A stretch of 42,172 nucleotides of DNA from positions 1-42,172 of the forward strand of contig JAZUFE010000050.1 of the NCBI GenBank assembly GCA_045640525.1, written 5' to 3'. Origin of the DNA: JAILLW01 sp045640525 (GTDB lineage: Bacteria; Bacillota; Clostridia; Lachnospirales; Lachnospiraceae). The notes under the pieces are model-generated. The model had not been told where the DNA came from. It searched no databases and saw only the letters and a list, made by a program, of their open reading frames with translations. Below are positions 31,121 through 40,087 of this stretch, one piece after another. Numbering within the stretch: the stretch's first letter is position 1; each line of letters opens with the position of its first letter. Position numbers and translations under genes: made by a program.

Positions 31121-32518
31121 ATGAGTTTCTTTTCAATTTGGTTCGTATTATTGGTATTTATTACATTTATACTTTCCTATACGTTTAGTCCAAAATATAG
31201 GCATGTAGTTTTGCTTTTGGCAAGTTTGGTATTTTATGGATTGCTTAATTACACTGCCCTTTTAATACTGCTTTTCGTAATTCTTTCAACCTATTTCGCA
31301 GCCATGTTTATGCAGCACAAGCCAAAGCCAATACTGTATTTGTGTTTAGTAGCAAATATCCTTTTACTGATTTTGTGTAAATATTGGGTGCTGTGGGATA
31401 ACGAATGGATTATTCCTATAGGTATTTCATTTTTTACCCTTCAAGCACTTGGATACGTCATCGATGTATATCGCGGAAATGCCATGGTTGAGAGGAACAT
31501 TTTGAAATATTCCCTGTATGTATCTTTCTTTCCTTGTATTTTATCAGGTCCTATCGAAAGAAGTAATAGCCTTCTTCCTCAGATTAACAATCCAAAGCCT
31601 TTTGATTACGATTCTGTCAAATCCGGATTACTGACAATTTTATGGGGATACTTTTTGAAGCTACTGATAGCTAATAGATTAGCGCAGATAGTGGATGCTA
31701 CTTATGGAGACATTTCCACCTCTACCGGCTTGTCTTTGTTAATAGCCACCGTTTTGTATGGGATTCAATTATACGCCGACTTCTCCGGATACAGTTACAT
31801 AGCAATCGGAGTGGGAAGGATACTGGGATTTGACATTATTGCCAATTTTAGGCAACCTTACTTTTCTCTTTCCGTAAGAGATTTTTGGAACAGATGGCAT
31901 ATAAGTTTTTCATCCTGGCTTAAAGATTATGTATATATTCCGTTGGGTGGAAGCAGACATGGCACTTTCCACACATATCTCAATTTGTTTCTTACGTTCT
32001 TAATCAGCGGACTATGGCATGGCACCGGCTACCAGTTTGTTATTTGGGGTATTCTCCATGGAATGTATCAAATAGTTGCAAGACTCCTTATGCAGCATGT
32101 CCCAAATGCAGCTCCCAAAGTTAACAAGAATTGCTTTAGTTACCATCTTTTTCAATATGTCCGAACTTTTATTCTAATTGATTTTGCTTGGTTATTTTTC
32201 AGGTCCGATAGTCTAACTCAAGCAGTTGCAATACTAAAGAAAATTCTCTTTGATTCGCAAATCGGGCTAACCGTTTCAGAGAAACTATACCTGTCAGGTT
32301 TTCAGATTGAACGCTATTACCTGTTACTATTTGAAATTCTAATCTTATTAATTGTCGACATTTTGCACGAAAAGAAAATATCAATCACATCAACATTGAG
32401 CAGGCAAAATACTCCTTTTAGATGGGGAATATACATACTGTTGTCTTTCTCCATTCTCATCGGAATAATACATGATTATGGATTAAGCATAAACACTTTC
32501 ATATATGCAAACTTTTAA
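31121..32518 (+). CDS. MBOAT O-acyltransferase (AlgI/DltB/PatA-like)
   Basis: A membrane-bound O-acyltransferase that moves acyl groups, usually acetyl, across the membrane for transfer to surface glycans. The 466-residue protein has about 11 helices. The family core is complete: FFPCILSGPIERSN, YADFSGYSYIAIGVGRILGF, SVRDFWNRWHISFSSWLKDYV (from 251, broken across the loop), and the active-site His300 in SGLWHG, with GILHG following. The ATG at 31121 has AGAGGT upstream; a longer start at 31082 overlaps the promoter. It heads a plus-strand operon with an SGNH-like partner 13 bases downstream, the standard pairing for polysaccharide O-acetylation. Confidence 0.94.
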   Translation: MSFFSIWFVLLVFITFILSYTFSPKYRHVVLLLASLVFYGLLNYTALLILLFVILSTYFAAMFMQHKPKPILYLCLVANILLLILCKYWVLWDNEWIIPIGISFFTLQALGYVIDVYRGNAMVERNILKYSLYVSFFPCILSGPIERSNSLLPQINNPKPFDYDSVKSGLLTILWGYFLKLLIANRLAQIVDATYGDISTSTGLSLLIATVLYGIQLYADFSGYSYIAIGVGRILGFDIIANFRQPYFSLSVRDFWNRWHISFSSWLKDYVYIPLGGSRHGTFHTYLNLFLTFLISGLWHGTGYQFVIWGILHGMYQIVARLLMQHVPNAAPKVNKNCFSYHLFQYVRTFILIDFAWLFFRSDSLTQAVAILKKILFDSQIGLTVSEKLYLSGFQIERYYLLLFEILILLIVDILHEKKISITSTLSRQNTPFRWGIYILLSFSILIGIIHDYGLSINTFIYANF

Positions 32519-32531
32519 TCGGTGATATATC

Positions 32532-33458
32532 ATGAAAAAATTTTGGATACGGTTAGCAGCTTTTACAATTATTTTCATAATATGCTTTTTAGCTTACGAT
32601 TTCTTATCTTCCAAAACAGTAGCCAGACAATCAATTGCCTTTCAAACCGGCAGCGAGTCTTATATAGGCGCAGGAACAGAAGATATAGTTCACTATATTG
32701 AACAAGTCAAGAATCAAAACAATTCTACCAAACTCATTGTCGGTGACAGCGTATGTAATCAGCTCTTCAATGGTCTATATGCTTTGAATGAGGATTTTAC
32801 GATTGCCGGAAGTAACGGTGCCATAACCATGGCCGGACAATATATTATGATTAAGTCATATCTTGACAATCACCCTAAGGCAACCGATGTTTTCTTAATC
32901 ATGCTACCTGATTCTTTACAAAGAACTTTTGACACCAAGTTAGGCTATCAATACACCGTTTTACCTTTTATTGAAACCGATACATTAAAATATTTGGATC
33001 GTAACACTATTGAAGCAATGAGTTCCACTTATGGTAATATATTTATGAACTCATCGATTGCGAATTTAATATCGAAATCAGGACTGAATCGCAAATTGTA
33101 TTTGAATTACATTTCAGAGCAATCCGGATATATCCAAAACCATCCCTATGAAATCGCGGAACAATATCTGGATAAAATGGTTTTGCTTTGCCAAGAAAAA
33201 AATGTTAATTTCTATCTGTATCCATCCATTGTTTCTGATAAGAATATAACCGTTGATTATAAGAAAGATATATCAGATAGTTCATCGATCAACAAAATCA
33301 ACCCTGCCTATTTCGAAAGCATATACTATTTCCCTTCAGAGTTGAGCGGTGATGGTACACATTTGAAAGTAGAGTATGCGGATCGGGAAAGTCTGAATCA
33401 AATCATCCGCGAAGCATATGCTAATACTGAACTACTAAATTACTTAGCCTTGGAATAA
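32532..33458 (+). CDS. SGNH-like partner of the MBOAT acyltransferase
   Basis: The 308-residue protein has one N-terminal membrane anchor (residues about 6-26) and an extracytoplasmic domain. LIVGDSVCNQLF supplies a GDS block I Ser; GSNGAITMAGQY and FLIMLPDSLQ resemble the middle blocks of AlgX/AlgJ and DltD-type proteins; and GDGTHL near the C-terminus supplies the block V Asp/His. It probably takes the acyl group delivered by the MBOAT protein and transfers it to the polymer outside the cell. The ATG lies 13 bases after the MBOAT stop, with a weak GGTGA site. Codon use appears AT-rich, like its upstream neighbour. Confidence 0.85.
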   Translation: MKKFWIRLAAFTIIFIICFLAYDFLSSKTVARQSIAFQTGSESYIGAGTEDIVHYIEQVKNQNNSTKLIVGDSVCNQLFNGLYALNEDFTIAGSNGAITMAGQYIMIKSYLDNHPKATDVFLIMLPDSLQRTFDTKLGYQYTVLPFIETDTLKYLDRNTIEAMSSTYGNIFMNSSIANLISKSGLNRKLYLNYISEQSGYIQNHPYEIAEQYLDKMVLLCQEKNVNFYLYPSIVSDKNITVDYKKDISDSSSINKINPAYFESIYYFPSELSGDGTHLKVEYADRESLNQIIREAYANTELLNYLALE

Positions 33459-33461
33459 CTA

Positions 33462-35003
33462 ATGAATACGAAATTAAAGCATTATACTCAAAAACGTTCA
33501 ATTATATATGGTCTATACCTACTTTTGATCTCCGTCGGAATACTGCTGTTCGCAACCAAGTCATCGCCATTGTATATCTATAACAACTGGTGTGATGCCA
33601 ACAGTTATTTTTCGGTGGGCAAAGCAATGTTCAACGGATTGATTCCCTATAAAGATGTGTTCGACCAAAAGGGCATGTATCTGTACTTCATGTACGGATT
33701 ATGCTACCTGATTTCCAATACAACCTTCATAGGTGTATTCATCATGGAAATCGGATTGGGATTTCTTAATCTTCTTGGATTATACAGAATACTAAGACTG
33801 TATCTGTCACATGTAACAAGCCTTGCCATGGCACCGATTTCATTGGCAGTCATCGTATCTTCCTACAGCTTCTACATGGGGGGCTCGGCAGAAGAATTGT
33901 GTCTGCCCTGCTACATATGGGCTCTGTATATAATAGTTAAATACGCAAGAACCAGACGTTGGAATAAGTCAGCCCCCATGGCAACCAAATACCTCTTTAT
34001 CGGTGGAGTACTTGCCGGAATTGTAGCCAATATCAAATTTACCGGATTGGGATTCTTCTTTGGATGGATGGCATGGGTTTTCTTCGATATGGCATTTAGA
34101 CCTAAACAGCACTTACGTGCATTCGTATCATGCTTATGGTTTTTGCTCGGAATGATGATACCCTTTATTCCTTGGATAATATACTTTGACTTAAAGAACG
34201 AAATAACCTGGTGGTATTGGGGATATGTCGGAGTCAACGTATTCTCGTACAGTAACTTCAACGCTGAAGGACCTGCTTTATTTGAAAGAATCTATAACTT
34301 GGCTAAGATTGCCCTATGGACACTTCAGGATAATCCCGTGTGGTTCGTACCGCTATTGGCAGGTATCGGTTTTAGCGCAGCCCAAACCAAGGCCAGACTT
34401 TTCGAGAGATTCCTTACCATTATGCTTATGGGATTCTTGTTCATCGGCATATATGTAGGTGGTTCCTTCCTGCCATACTATGCCCTGCCTCTATCAGTAT
34501 TTAATGTATTCGGATTCGCACTTACAGGGCAGATTGTCGAAAGAATATTCGGGCATGGAACAGGTCGGCTGTCGACTCGTTGCCAAAGAGTTTTGAGAAT
34601 CGTCGGTCTTGTTATGGCAATCGGAATTGTTTTCATCTTTTCGATGAATGTCAGTGATTTGGGACAGAAGAAAGATGAGCACTACTTAACGGAATTCACC
34701 AAGATTATAGAAGAGTCTGGAATTGAGAATCCTACACTCTTAAATATTAACTGTCTTGATGCCGGACTCTATACAACCGCGAATATCATACCTAACTGTC
34801 AATGGTTTCAAACTCAAACCATCAACAGTTCCGTTCCGTATGACGAACAGGATCGATATATTCGCGAGGGGCTGATTGATTTCGTTATTGCAAGCAAGTA
34901 TTATCCTGAGCATATATTCAGCAATTATGAATTGGTTTCCAAATTCCCCTGGAGTCAGGAAGGATATGATATAGTGTATTATCTGTTTCAAAAGAAGCAG
35001 TAG
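33462..35003 (+). CDS. Polytopic membrane glycosyltransferase-like protein (GT-C/GT39-like)
   Basis: The 513-residue protein has about 11 transmembrane helices and a C-terminal extracytoplasmic part of about 90 residues. The first periplasmic-side loop reads NNWCDANSYFSVGKAMFNGL-IPYKDVFDQKG, with Asp residues at 45, 65 and 68. This is the layout of a GT-C first-loop catalytic acid, and the FDQKGMYLYF segment is common in Firmicute glycan loci. It probably uses a polyprenyl-phosphate sugar donor; the substrate is unknown. It starts three bases after the SGNH-like gene and precedes the VOC gene by 14 bases, all in one operon. Confidence 0.83.
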   Translation: MNTKLKHYTQKRSIIYGLYLLLISVGILLFATKSSPLYIYNNWCDANSYFSVGKAMFNGLIPYKDVFDQKGMYLYFMYGLCYLISNTTFIGVFIMEIGLGFLNLLGLYRILRLYLSHVTSLAMAPISLAVIVSSYSFYMGGSAEELCLPCYIWALYIIVKYARTRRWNKSAPMATKYLFIGGVLAGIVANIKFTGLGFFFGWMAWVFFDMAFRPKQHLRAFVSCLWFLLGMMIPFIPWIIYFDLKNEITWWYWGYVGVNVFSYSNFNAEGPALFERIYNLAKIALWTLQDNPVWFVPLLAGIGFSAAQTKARLFERFLTIMLMGFLFIGIYVGGSFLPYYALPLSVFNVFGFALTGQIVERIFGHGTGRLSTRCQRVLRIVGLVMAIGIVFIFSMNVSDLGQKKDEHYLTEFTKIIEESGIENPTLLNINCLDAGLYTTANIIPNCQWFQTQTINSSVPYDEQDRYIREGLIDFVIASKYYPEHIFSNYELVSKFPWSQEGYDIVYYLFQKKQ

Positions 35004-35017
35004 GAAGGTCGTTCAAT

Positions 35018-35416
35018 ATGAATCTAAAAACACATCACATCGGCTACTTAGTCAAAAATATAGATAAAGCTGTCAAGCAGTTCGAAACTCTCGGATACGA
35101 AATTGAATTCCCGTCCAAATATGATGATATCCGAAAAGTGAATATCGTCTTCTTAACCAAAGACGGATACCGAGTTGAACTTGTAAGTCCCGTAAGCGAA
35201 GAATCAGTTGTCTACAATCTTCTTAAGAAATATAAAAATTCTCCTTATCATATATGCTATGAATCGGAGAATTTTGAAAACGACATTTTGGAATTAACCC
35301 AAAACGGGTACGTTGCAATTGATGAACCTACTCCCGCCCCTTGCATTGATGGCAGGAGAGTTACATTCTTAATGAATCCCTCTTTGGGAATGATTGAGTT
35401 ACTTGAGAGCCGCTAA
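35018..35416 (+). CDS. VOC-family (glyoxalase/methylmalonyl-CoA-epimerase-like) protein
   Basis: A 132-residue cytoplasmic protein with two beta-alpha-beta-beta-beta modules. HHIGYLVKNIDKAVKQFETLGY (first metal His at 6-7) opens module one, VELVSP supplies a Glu, YHICYES opens module two, and GMIELLES ends with the last metal-ligand Glu. This is the layout of methylmalonyl-CoA epimerases and related isomerases. Similar proteins occur in glycan and natural-product clusters, where their roles are mostly unknown. It has a good AGGAAGG site and ends the plus-strand operon. Its last 18 bases overlap the end of the convergent GT4 gene. Confidence 0.88.
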   Translation: MNLKTHHIGYLVKNIDKAVKQFETLGYEIEFPSKYDDIRKVNIVFLTKDGYRVELVSPVSEESVVYNLLKKYKNSPYHICYESENFENDILELTQNGYVAIDEPTPAPCIDGRRVTFLMNPSLGMIELLESR

Positions 35417-36487
35417 ATAGGCTTTAACCATTCCCAAGTATGTATATTCCCTAATTTTCTTAAGGTTATTATTTGAAATTTCTTGGAGATTATCAGATAC
35501 CATCAGTTTTAGTATCGCACCGCACAGGGCGTCAGAATTATCTGTCTGTACTATATAGCCGTTCTCTCCATTCTTGATAAGTTCAATTCCCGCATTACAT
35601 CTATCGGTAGTAATAATCGGCAGGCCACAGGCCATAGCCTCATTAACAACAAGTCCCCAAATATCTTCTCTTGTAGGAAGCGCGAAAATGTCGGATGCTC
35701 TGTAATACTCGAACAATTCCTTCTTGGACATAAATGAGATAACATGAACATTCGCAGGCAATTCACCGACAAGTTCCATAAGTTTGCTTTCTTTGCCACC
35801 TACTATATATGCCTGAACATTTCTGTCAGTATTCAGTTTCTTCATGGCAGATACCAAAATATCCCATCCTTTTCGAGGAATAATCTGCCCTACACCGATA
35901 ATTACAACATCGCCTTTCAAACCAAGAGATTCACGCAGTTTACTCTTCTCCTCCGCTGAAAGAACCGTATCACATATATCTTTTTCATCCAAAGATGTAA
36001 AAGGATACCTATATATTCTGTCTTTTTTAGCACCGTAATGTATCAAATATTCATCTGACAATCCGCCTGATGAGAGCCATTTGGAAGCTCCGCCTATCAG
36101 ATAAGTTTTAAACCTCTTCTTTATGGTGCTTTCACTATAATTGGCGAAACCACCATCTGTACTCAATATATATGGTATCTTGTGTCGGCGCATATACCAA
36201 ATTGCCCACATACCCGTATAAGTACCATAATCACCGATAACTATTCTGTCAAATCCCTGTTTCAGATATTTAACTATGGATGGGCAGAATGAATTCTCGG
36301 TCCCTATAACCCGACCTTCAAGATATATTTCCGTATATGTTTGGGCATCATCACTGATCCATTTAGGATCTCGATCGGATGCTGCACGACGCTCATACAG
36401 AACCGTAAGTTCACATTCTTTTCCCAATTCATTGAAGAAAGCTACCGTATATGGACTTGGTAAATTGGTTTGATATAGAACTCTCAT
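35399..36487 (-). CDS. Glycosyltransferase, GT4 family
   Basis: A 362-residue GT-B retaining glycosyltransferase, cytoplasmic or peripheral to the membrane. The N-terminal domain starts RVLYQTNLPSPYTVAFFNEL; the donor-binding C-terminal domain contains IIGVGQIIPRKGWDILVSAM, AYIVGGKES, DIFALPTREDIWGLVVNEAMA and CGLPIITTD, with the ExxxxxxxE-type region around NEAMACGLP. Donor and acceptor are unknown. The ATG overlaps the stop of the GT39-like gene (ATGA), so the two are translationally coupled. It is the last gene of the right-hand minus-strand unit and converges on the VOC gene with an 18-base overlap; no terminator is visible. Confidence 0.92.
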   Translation of the reverse strand: MRVLYQTNLPSPYTVAFFNELGKECELTVLYERRAASDRDPKWISDDAQTYTEIYLEGRVIGTENSFCPSIVKYLKQGFDRIVIGDYGTYTGMWAIWYMRRHKIPYILSTDGGFANYSESTIKKRFKTYLIGGASKWLSSGGLSDEYLIHYGAKKDRIYRYPFTSLDEKDICDTVLSAEEKSKLRESLGLKGDVVIIGVGQIIPRKGWDILVSAMKKLNTDRNVQAYIVGGKESKLMELVGELPANVHVISFMSKKELFEYYRASDIFALPTREDIWGLVVNEAMACGLPIITTDRCNAGIELIKNGENGYIVQTDNSDALCGAILKLMVSDNLQEISNNNLKKIREYTYLGMVKAYLAALK

Positions 36488-37911
36488 CTTACTGTATATA
36501 ACCTAAATCCTTCTGTGCTGATATAATGCTCTCCCATATCTGTCAGCGTTATCTCATCAATCTGTGACAATTCAGCAATTACTTCATCATTAGCAAAATC
36601 TACTATCCACATTGAAGCATCTGACTTATGGCTATCCATATCATCAAGGTATGCCTTCATCTCATCCAAGGTTTCAAATCCGTGTATCTTGGCCTGTGGA
36701 ACATAATACAACAGGAAATGCTCGAAATAGTGCTGAATATTCCTGTATACGAAGACAATTTCATCATCCGTATCAATGTTATGTTCAGCATACAATCTGA
36801 ATGCTGTAGTATTCTTGTTAAACTGTTCTTTGGCATAATGAATTACCATACTGATTCCCAAATATGAGATAACAAGTAATATCGCCGTTAATATCAATCC
36901 ATTAACACGTTTAACCAAACGACTTACGCCCAATAAGGTGATTGCAAATCCCATCAACAGGTATCTGCTCAACAATATGGGTTGGAAAAAATATGAGAAC
37001 AAATACGCAATTACATATACGCCCCACAATGTCAAAGCGCAGACAAAACTCCAAAACGACTCTTCGTCTTTATGAATAATAAAGTCAACTACAGTCCAAC
37101 CCGTTAACAGGACCAAGACAGCCAAATATATCCAATATGAATATGCATACTTGGTAGTAAACATTTCTTTAAGAGGGCCAAGTCTAGAGGTCGGCATTTC
37201 TATCCAGAAATCGCCACTGACTTCTACCACCTGACCGAATGCGAAATATACCCATGGAAGATATGCTACCACCGTAGCTGCTGCAGCTATAAACCAGTTC
37301 CTTACCTGCTTCTTTTCCTTCTTCCAAATGAAGTATGTAAGCACTCCAAGATAAGTAAAGCACATGCACAGAATACCAAAGAACTGTGTGTATGCAGCGG
37401 CCACACCGAAGCATACGAAGCCTATCCAATATGATCGCTTGGGATTCTTAATCAGCTTATAGAAAAATATGGCATTGGCCAAGCACAACAAAGTTGCCAA
37501 CGAATACATTCTAATCTCACAGCTCTTCTGAATCATAAGATTGTTCATGTACAAGAAAAGAATGAAAAATATAGAAACCTTATCTCCGAATTCTTTTCTG
37601 GTGAACAATCCGGTAATCCAAAACAAAGCAATGGCGCACATTGCCGAAAACAATCTGGCTATGTATATATTCCCGCCGGAAATATCATTGATCACTTTTA
37701 AGAAAATGTCATGAAGCGGAGGGTGTGTATCTACCATCAGTCTGGCAATATAATCCTTCCAATTCATACGGCTCCACTGCATACTGAAAAATTCATCATA
37801 ATTGATGGTATCATTTCTGCATGTCAGTAAAATCATTCCGGTTATCAATATGAGAACTATGATAACCATGTTCTTTTTCAAAAATTCTTTAACGTTATTC
37901 AATCTTTTCAT
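36484..37911 (-). CDS. GT39-like membrane glycosyltransferase
   Basis: A 475-residue GT-C enzyme with about 10 helices. The first outer loop has NYDEFFSMQ (Asp39, Glu40), followed by VDTHPPLHDIFLK (61-73). These match the catalytic acidic pair and the HPPL-type segment of ArnT/GT39 proteins that use undecaprenyl-phosphate sugars. The last 90 residues form an extracytoplasmic domain. It probably adds a side-chain sugar on the outer face of the membrane. It follows the 721-residue LtaS-like gene by 10 bases and overlaps the GT4 gene. The ribosome binding site is weak, so translation may depend on coupling. Confidence 0.9.
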   Translation of the reverse strand: MKRLNNVKEFLKKNMVIIVLILITGMILLTCRNDTINYDEFFSMQWSRMNWKDYIARLMVDTHPPLHDIFLKVINDISGGNIYIARLFSAMCAIALFWITGLFTRKEFGDKVSIFFILFLYMNNLMIQKSCEIRMYSLATLLCLANAIFFYKLIKNPKRSYWIGFVCFGVAAAYTQFFGILCMCFTYLGVLTYFIWKKEKKQVRNWFIAAAATVVAYLPWVYFAFGQVVEVSGDFWIEMPTSRLGPLKEMFTTKYAYSYWIYLAVLVLLTGWTVVDFIIHKDEESFWSFVCALTLWGVYVIAYLFSYFFQPILLSRYLLMGFAITLLGVSRLVKRVNGLILTAILLVISYLGISMVIHYAKEQFNKNTTAFRLYAEHNIDTDDEIVFVYRNIQHYFEHFLLYYVPQAKIHGFETLDEMKAYLDDMDSHKSDASMWIVDFANDEVIAELSQIDEITLTDMGEHYISTEGFRLYTVR

Positions 37912-37921
37912 GAGTACTATC

Positions 37922-40087
37922 TTACTTTGTATCGATGTTTATATTAATATTTTTCAGGTTTATTGATATCACTCTGCTATCCGTACTGCTTGAATCTATC
38001 ATTTGGGTAGTCATTGCTTTGGGCATAACCATTCTAATATACAATCTGTCATTTTTCACATATGAAGCCGGAATAGTTACACTACAGTTATGCGATGCAT
38101 CCATATCATCAAGTCTATGTCCATTAACCCAAATTCTGATTGGTTGATAATCACCCATAGTCTTACCTATTTCCAATTCAAGCAAAATGTCACTACCATT
38201 GTAGTTAGTCATGTTGATGCACGACGTAAACTCATTTTCCAGCATGTAGCCGTCGTCTGTTTGAATCAATCCACAAGTGAAACCATTTTCCGGTATAACA
38301 TCAATTGAATTCTCGGCACTCACGTCCACGCCAATTGAGTTTATTGTATACGGATTCCATACACTGGCAGTAGACTTATCCGAATAAGTACTTTGAGGAA
38401 TCACTCGAATATAGTTCTTTTGATAGTCAACTCCCTCCGCTTCGAACATACCTACCATTTGGTTAGATACAGTATGCAGTCGTGCCTGACATGAATTCTC
38501 GTCAATATCGTACACCGTTGCGCCCCATTCATTATCAACGCCTGTAGCTATCGAAGCTATAGTCGAATACAGATTGTGCATAGTAATAGGAGCATCATTG
38601 TATAGCAGCGTATCATGTTGCTCATTAGGCAGTTTAATGAATACCGCCGGATTAATTCTGATTGAATCATCTCTTTCCTGTCCATGATCTCCGCATATAA
38701 TTATCATTGAATTATTATATATGCCCTTAGATTTCATGGAATCAACATATTCAAGCACCAAATCCATCTGTCCCTTGAATGCCTGTTCCCAAGTGGCATT
38801 CTCATCAAATTCAAGATTCTCATTCCATTGAAGCGGCAGATGAACTCCATCAAGATGATAATATCGAAAAGTTTTTTCGAAGCCTATATTAACAGTACCT
38901 GTTTCATTCCAATAATTTTTAAAAGAACGGGGCTCGGAAAAATAAATATGATTATCACCCTCCAGGCCTAGTAGCCATTCAAAATCAGAAGTATTAAGCA
39001 TAAACATCGACTTAAGCATCTGAGGAGCACCATAGAGTGCCGACAACATATATATCTTCTCCATATATTTCATCGGTTCGGGAATGTAGTATATGTCATC
39101 CGCCGGAACTATATTCTCCACATAGCCCACCGGAATATTTCTGACGCATCCGGGAGTCGCATAAAATCTGACATCATACCCATCTTTTTTCAAGTCATCA
39201 TATAGGGGTGTATCTTTCCAAATATTATCAAAATACTCATCCGGTTCTTCGAATCCATCATACTCACATCCTGTCAATATTACCGGCATTCCCAATTGAG
39301 TCGGTGCACCACCACCCATTGACTCTGTAAACAAAGTAAAATCCGACAATTCCGTCTCATATTCCGGATTACTCTTCAAATATTCCTCAACCGTATGACC
39401 TTCTATTGAATCCAAGACAAACAGAATCACATTCTCCTTAGATCCCAGTTCAAATTCTCCGGCTGTCGTGGTCGCAAGTATCGGACGAGCATTTGCGCTG
39501 TTAAGAATAATCATAACAACCAAGCTTACCAATTGCATTGCTGACAATCCGTATGCTATCACCCGGCTTACAATACTCCACTTCTTAAGTTTCAAACTTC
39601 CTATCATTGAACCTATTATAATAATTCCCCATAAGAGACAGCTAATAACAACATCTTCAGAATGTGCCCCGAAGTCAAATTCACCACCGCTTAATATCGG
39701 CATATGGAAATTCAAGAAATTACTTTGAACATAAACACTCAACGTACCACCGAAAACAAGAGCCGTTAAAATCGTACGCAATTTTCCGGATGTTGCAAGC
39801 AACATGATACTAAGCCATAACCATACTATTATTGTCGGAATCAGGATAATTGGTAAGAATCTTCCAAAAGAGATAAGCATATCCTTACTGTTGGCTAAGA
39901 ATAACGATCCCGGAAGGTATAAGAGTATAGTAAGTGCTAAGAAGATAACCGCAGCCAGACTATCCTTGCCTTCTTTAATCAATGTGCTTATACTCTTTTG
40001 CGTTCTTCGCACTCGTCTTATAATAACAACAGTCGCGCCAATCATCGTTATGATTAAGAACAACGACAATAATGCGGTCTTTCCCAT
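37922..40087 (-). CDS. LtaS-like membrane phosphotransferase with extra C-terminal domain
   Basis: The 721-residue protein has about six N-terminal helices (residues 1-215) and a sulfatase-fold domain: NVILFVLDSIEG, a Ser/Thr nucleophile region GGGAPTQLGMPV, and IICGDHGQERDD (DHG at 467-469). A C-terminal tail of about 140 residues (580-721), beta-rich with PIRIWVNGHRLDD and LYIRMVMPKA, resembles a carbohydrate-binding sandwich and is not found in the two related proteins of this window. It probably transfers a phospho-substituent to a glycan; the substrate is unknown. The start overlaps the upstream stop by one base (TAATG), with a GGGGAG 11 bases upstream. Confidence 0.86.
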   Translation of the reverse strand: MGKTALLSLFLIITMIGATVVIIRRVRRTQKSISTLIKEGKDSLAAVIFLALTILLYLPGSLFLANSKDMLISFGRFLPIILIPTIIVWLWLSIMLLATSGKLRTILTALVFGGTLSVYVQSNFLNFHMPILSGGEFDFGAHSEDVVISCLLWGIIIIGSMIGSLKLKKWSIVSRVIAYGLSAMQLVSLVVMIILNSANARPILATTTAGEFELGSKENVILFVLDSIEGHTVEEYLKSNPEYETELSDFTLFTESMGGGAPTQLGMPVILTGCEYDGFEEPDEYFDNIWKDTPLYDDLKKDGYDVRFYATPGCVRNIPVGYVENIVPADDIYYIPEPMKYMEKIYMLSALYGAPQMLKSMFMLNTSDFEWLLGLEGDNHIYFSEPRSFKNYWNETGTVNIGFEKTFRYYHLDGVHLPLQWNENLEFDENATWEQAFKGQMDLVLEYVDSMKSKGIYNNSMIIICGDHGQERDDSIRINPAVFIKLPNEQHDTLLYNDAPITMHNLYSTIASIATGVDNEWGATVYDIDENSCQARLHTVSNQMVGMFEAEGVDYQKNYIRVIPQSTYSDKSTASVWNPYTINSIGVDVSAENSIDVIPENGFTCGLIQTDDGYMLENEFTSCINMTNYNGSDILLELEIGKTMGDYQPIRIWVNGHRLDDMDASHNCSVTIPASYVKNDRLYIRMVMPKAMTTQMIDSSSTDSRVISINLKNININIDTK

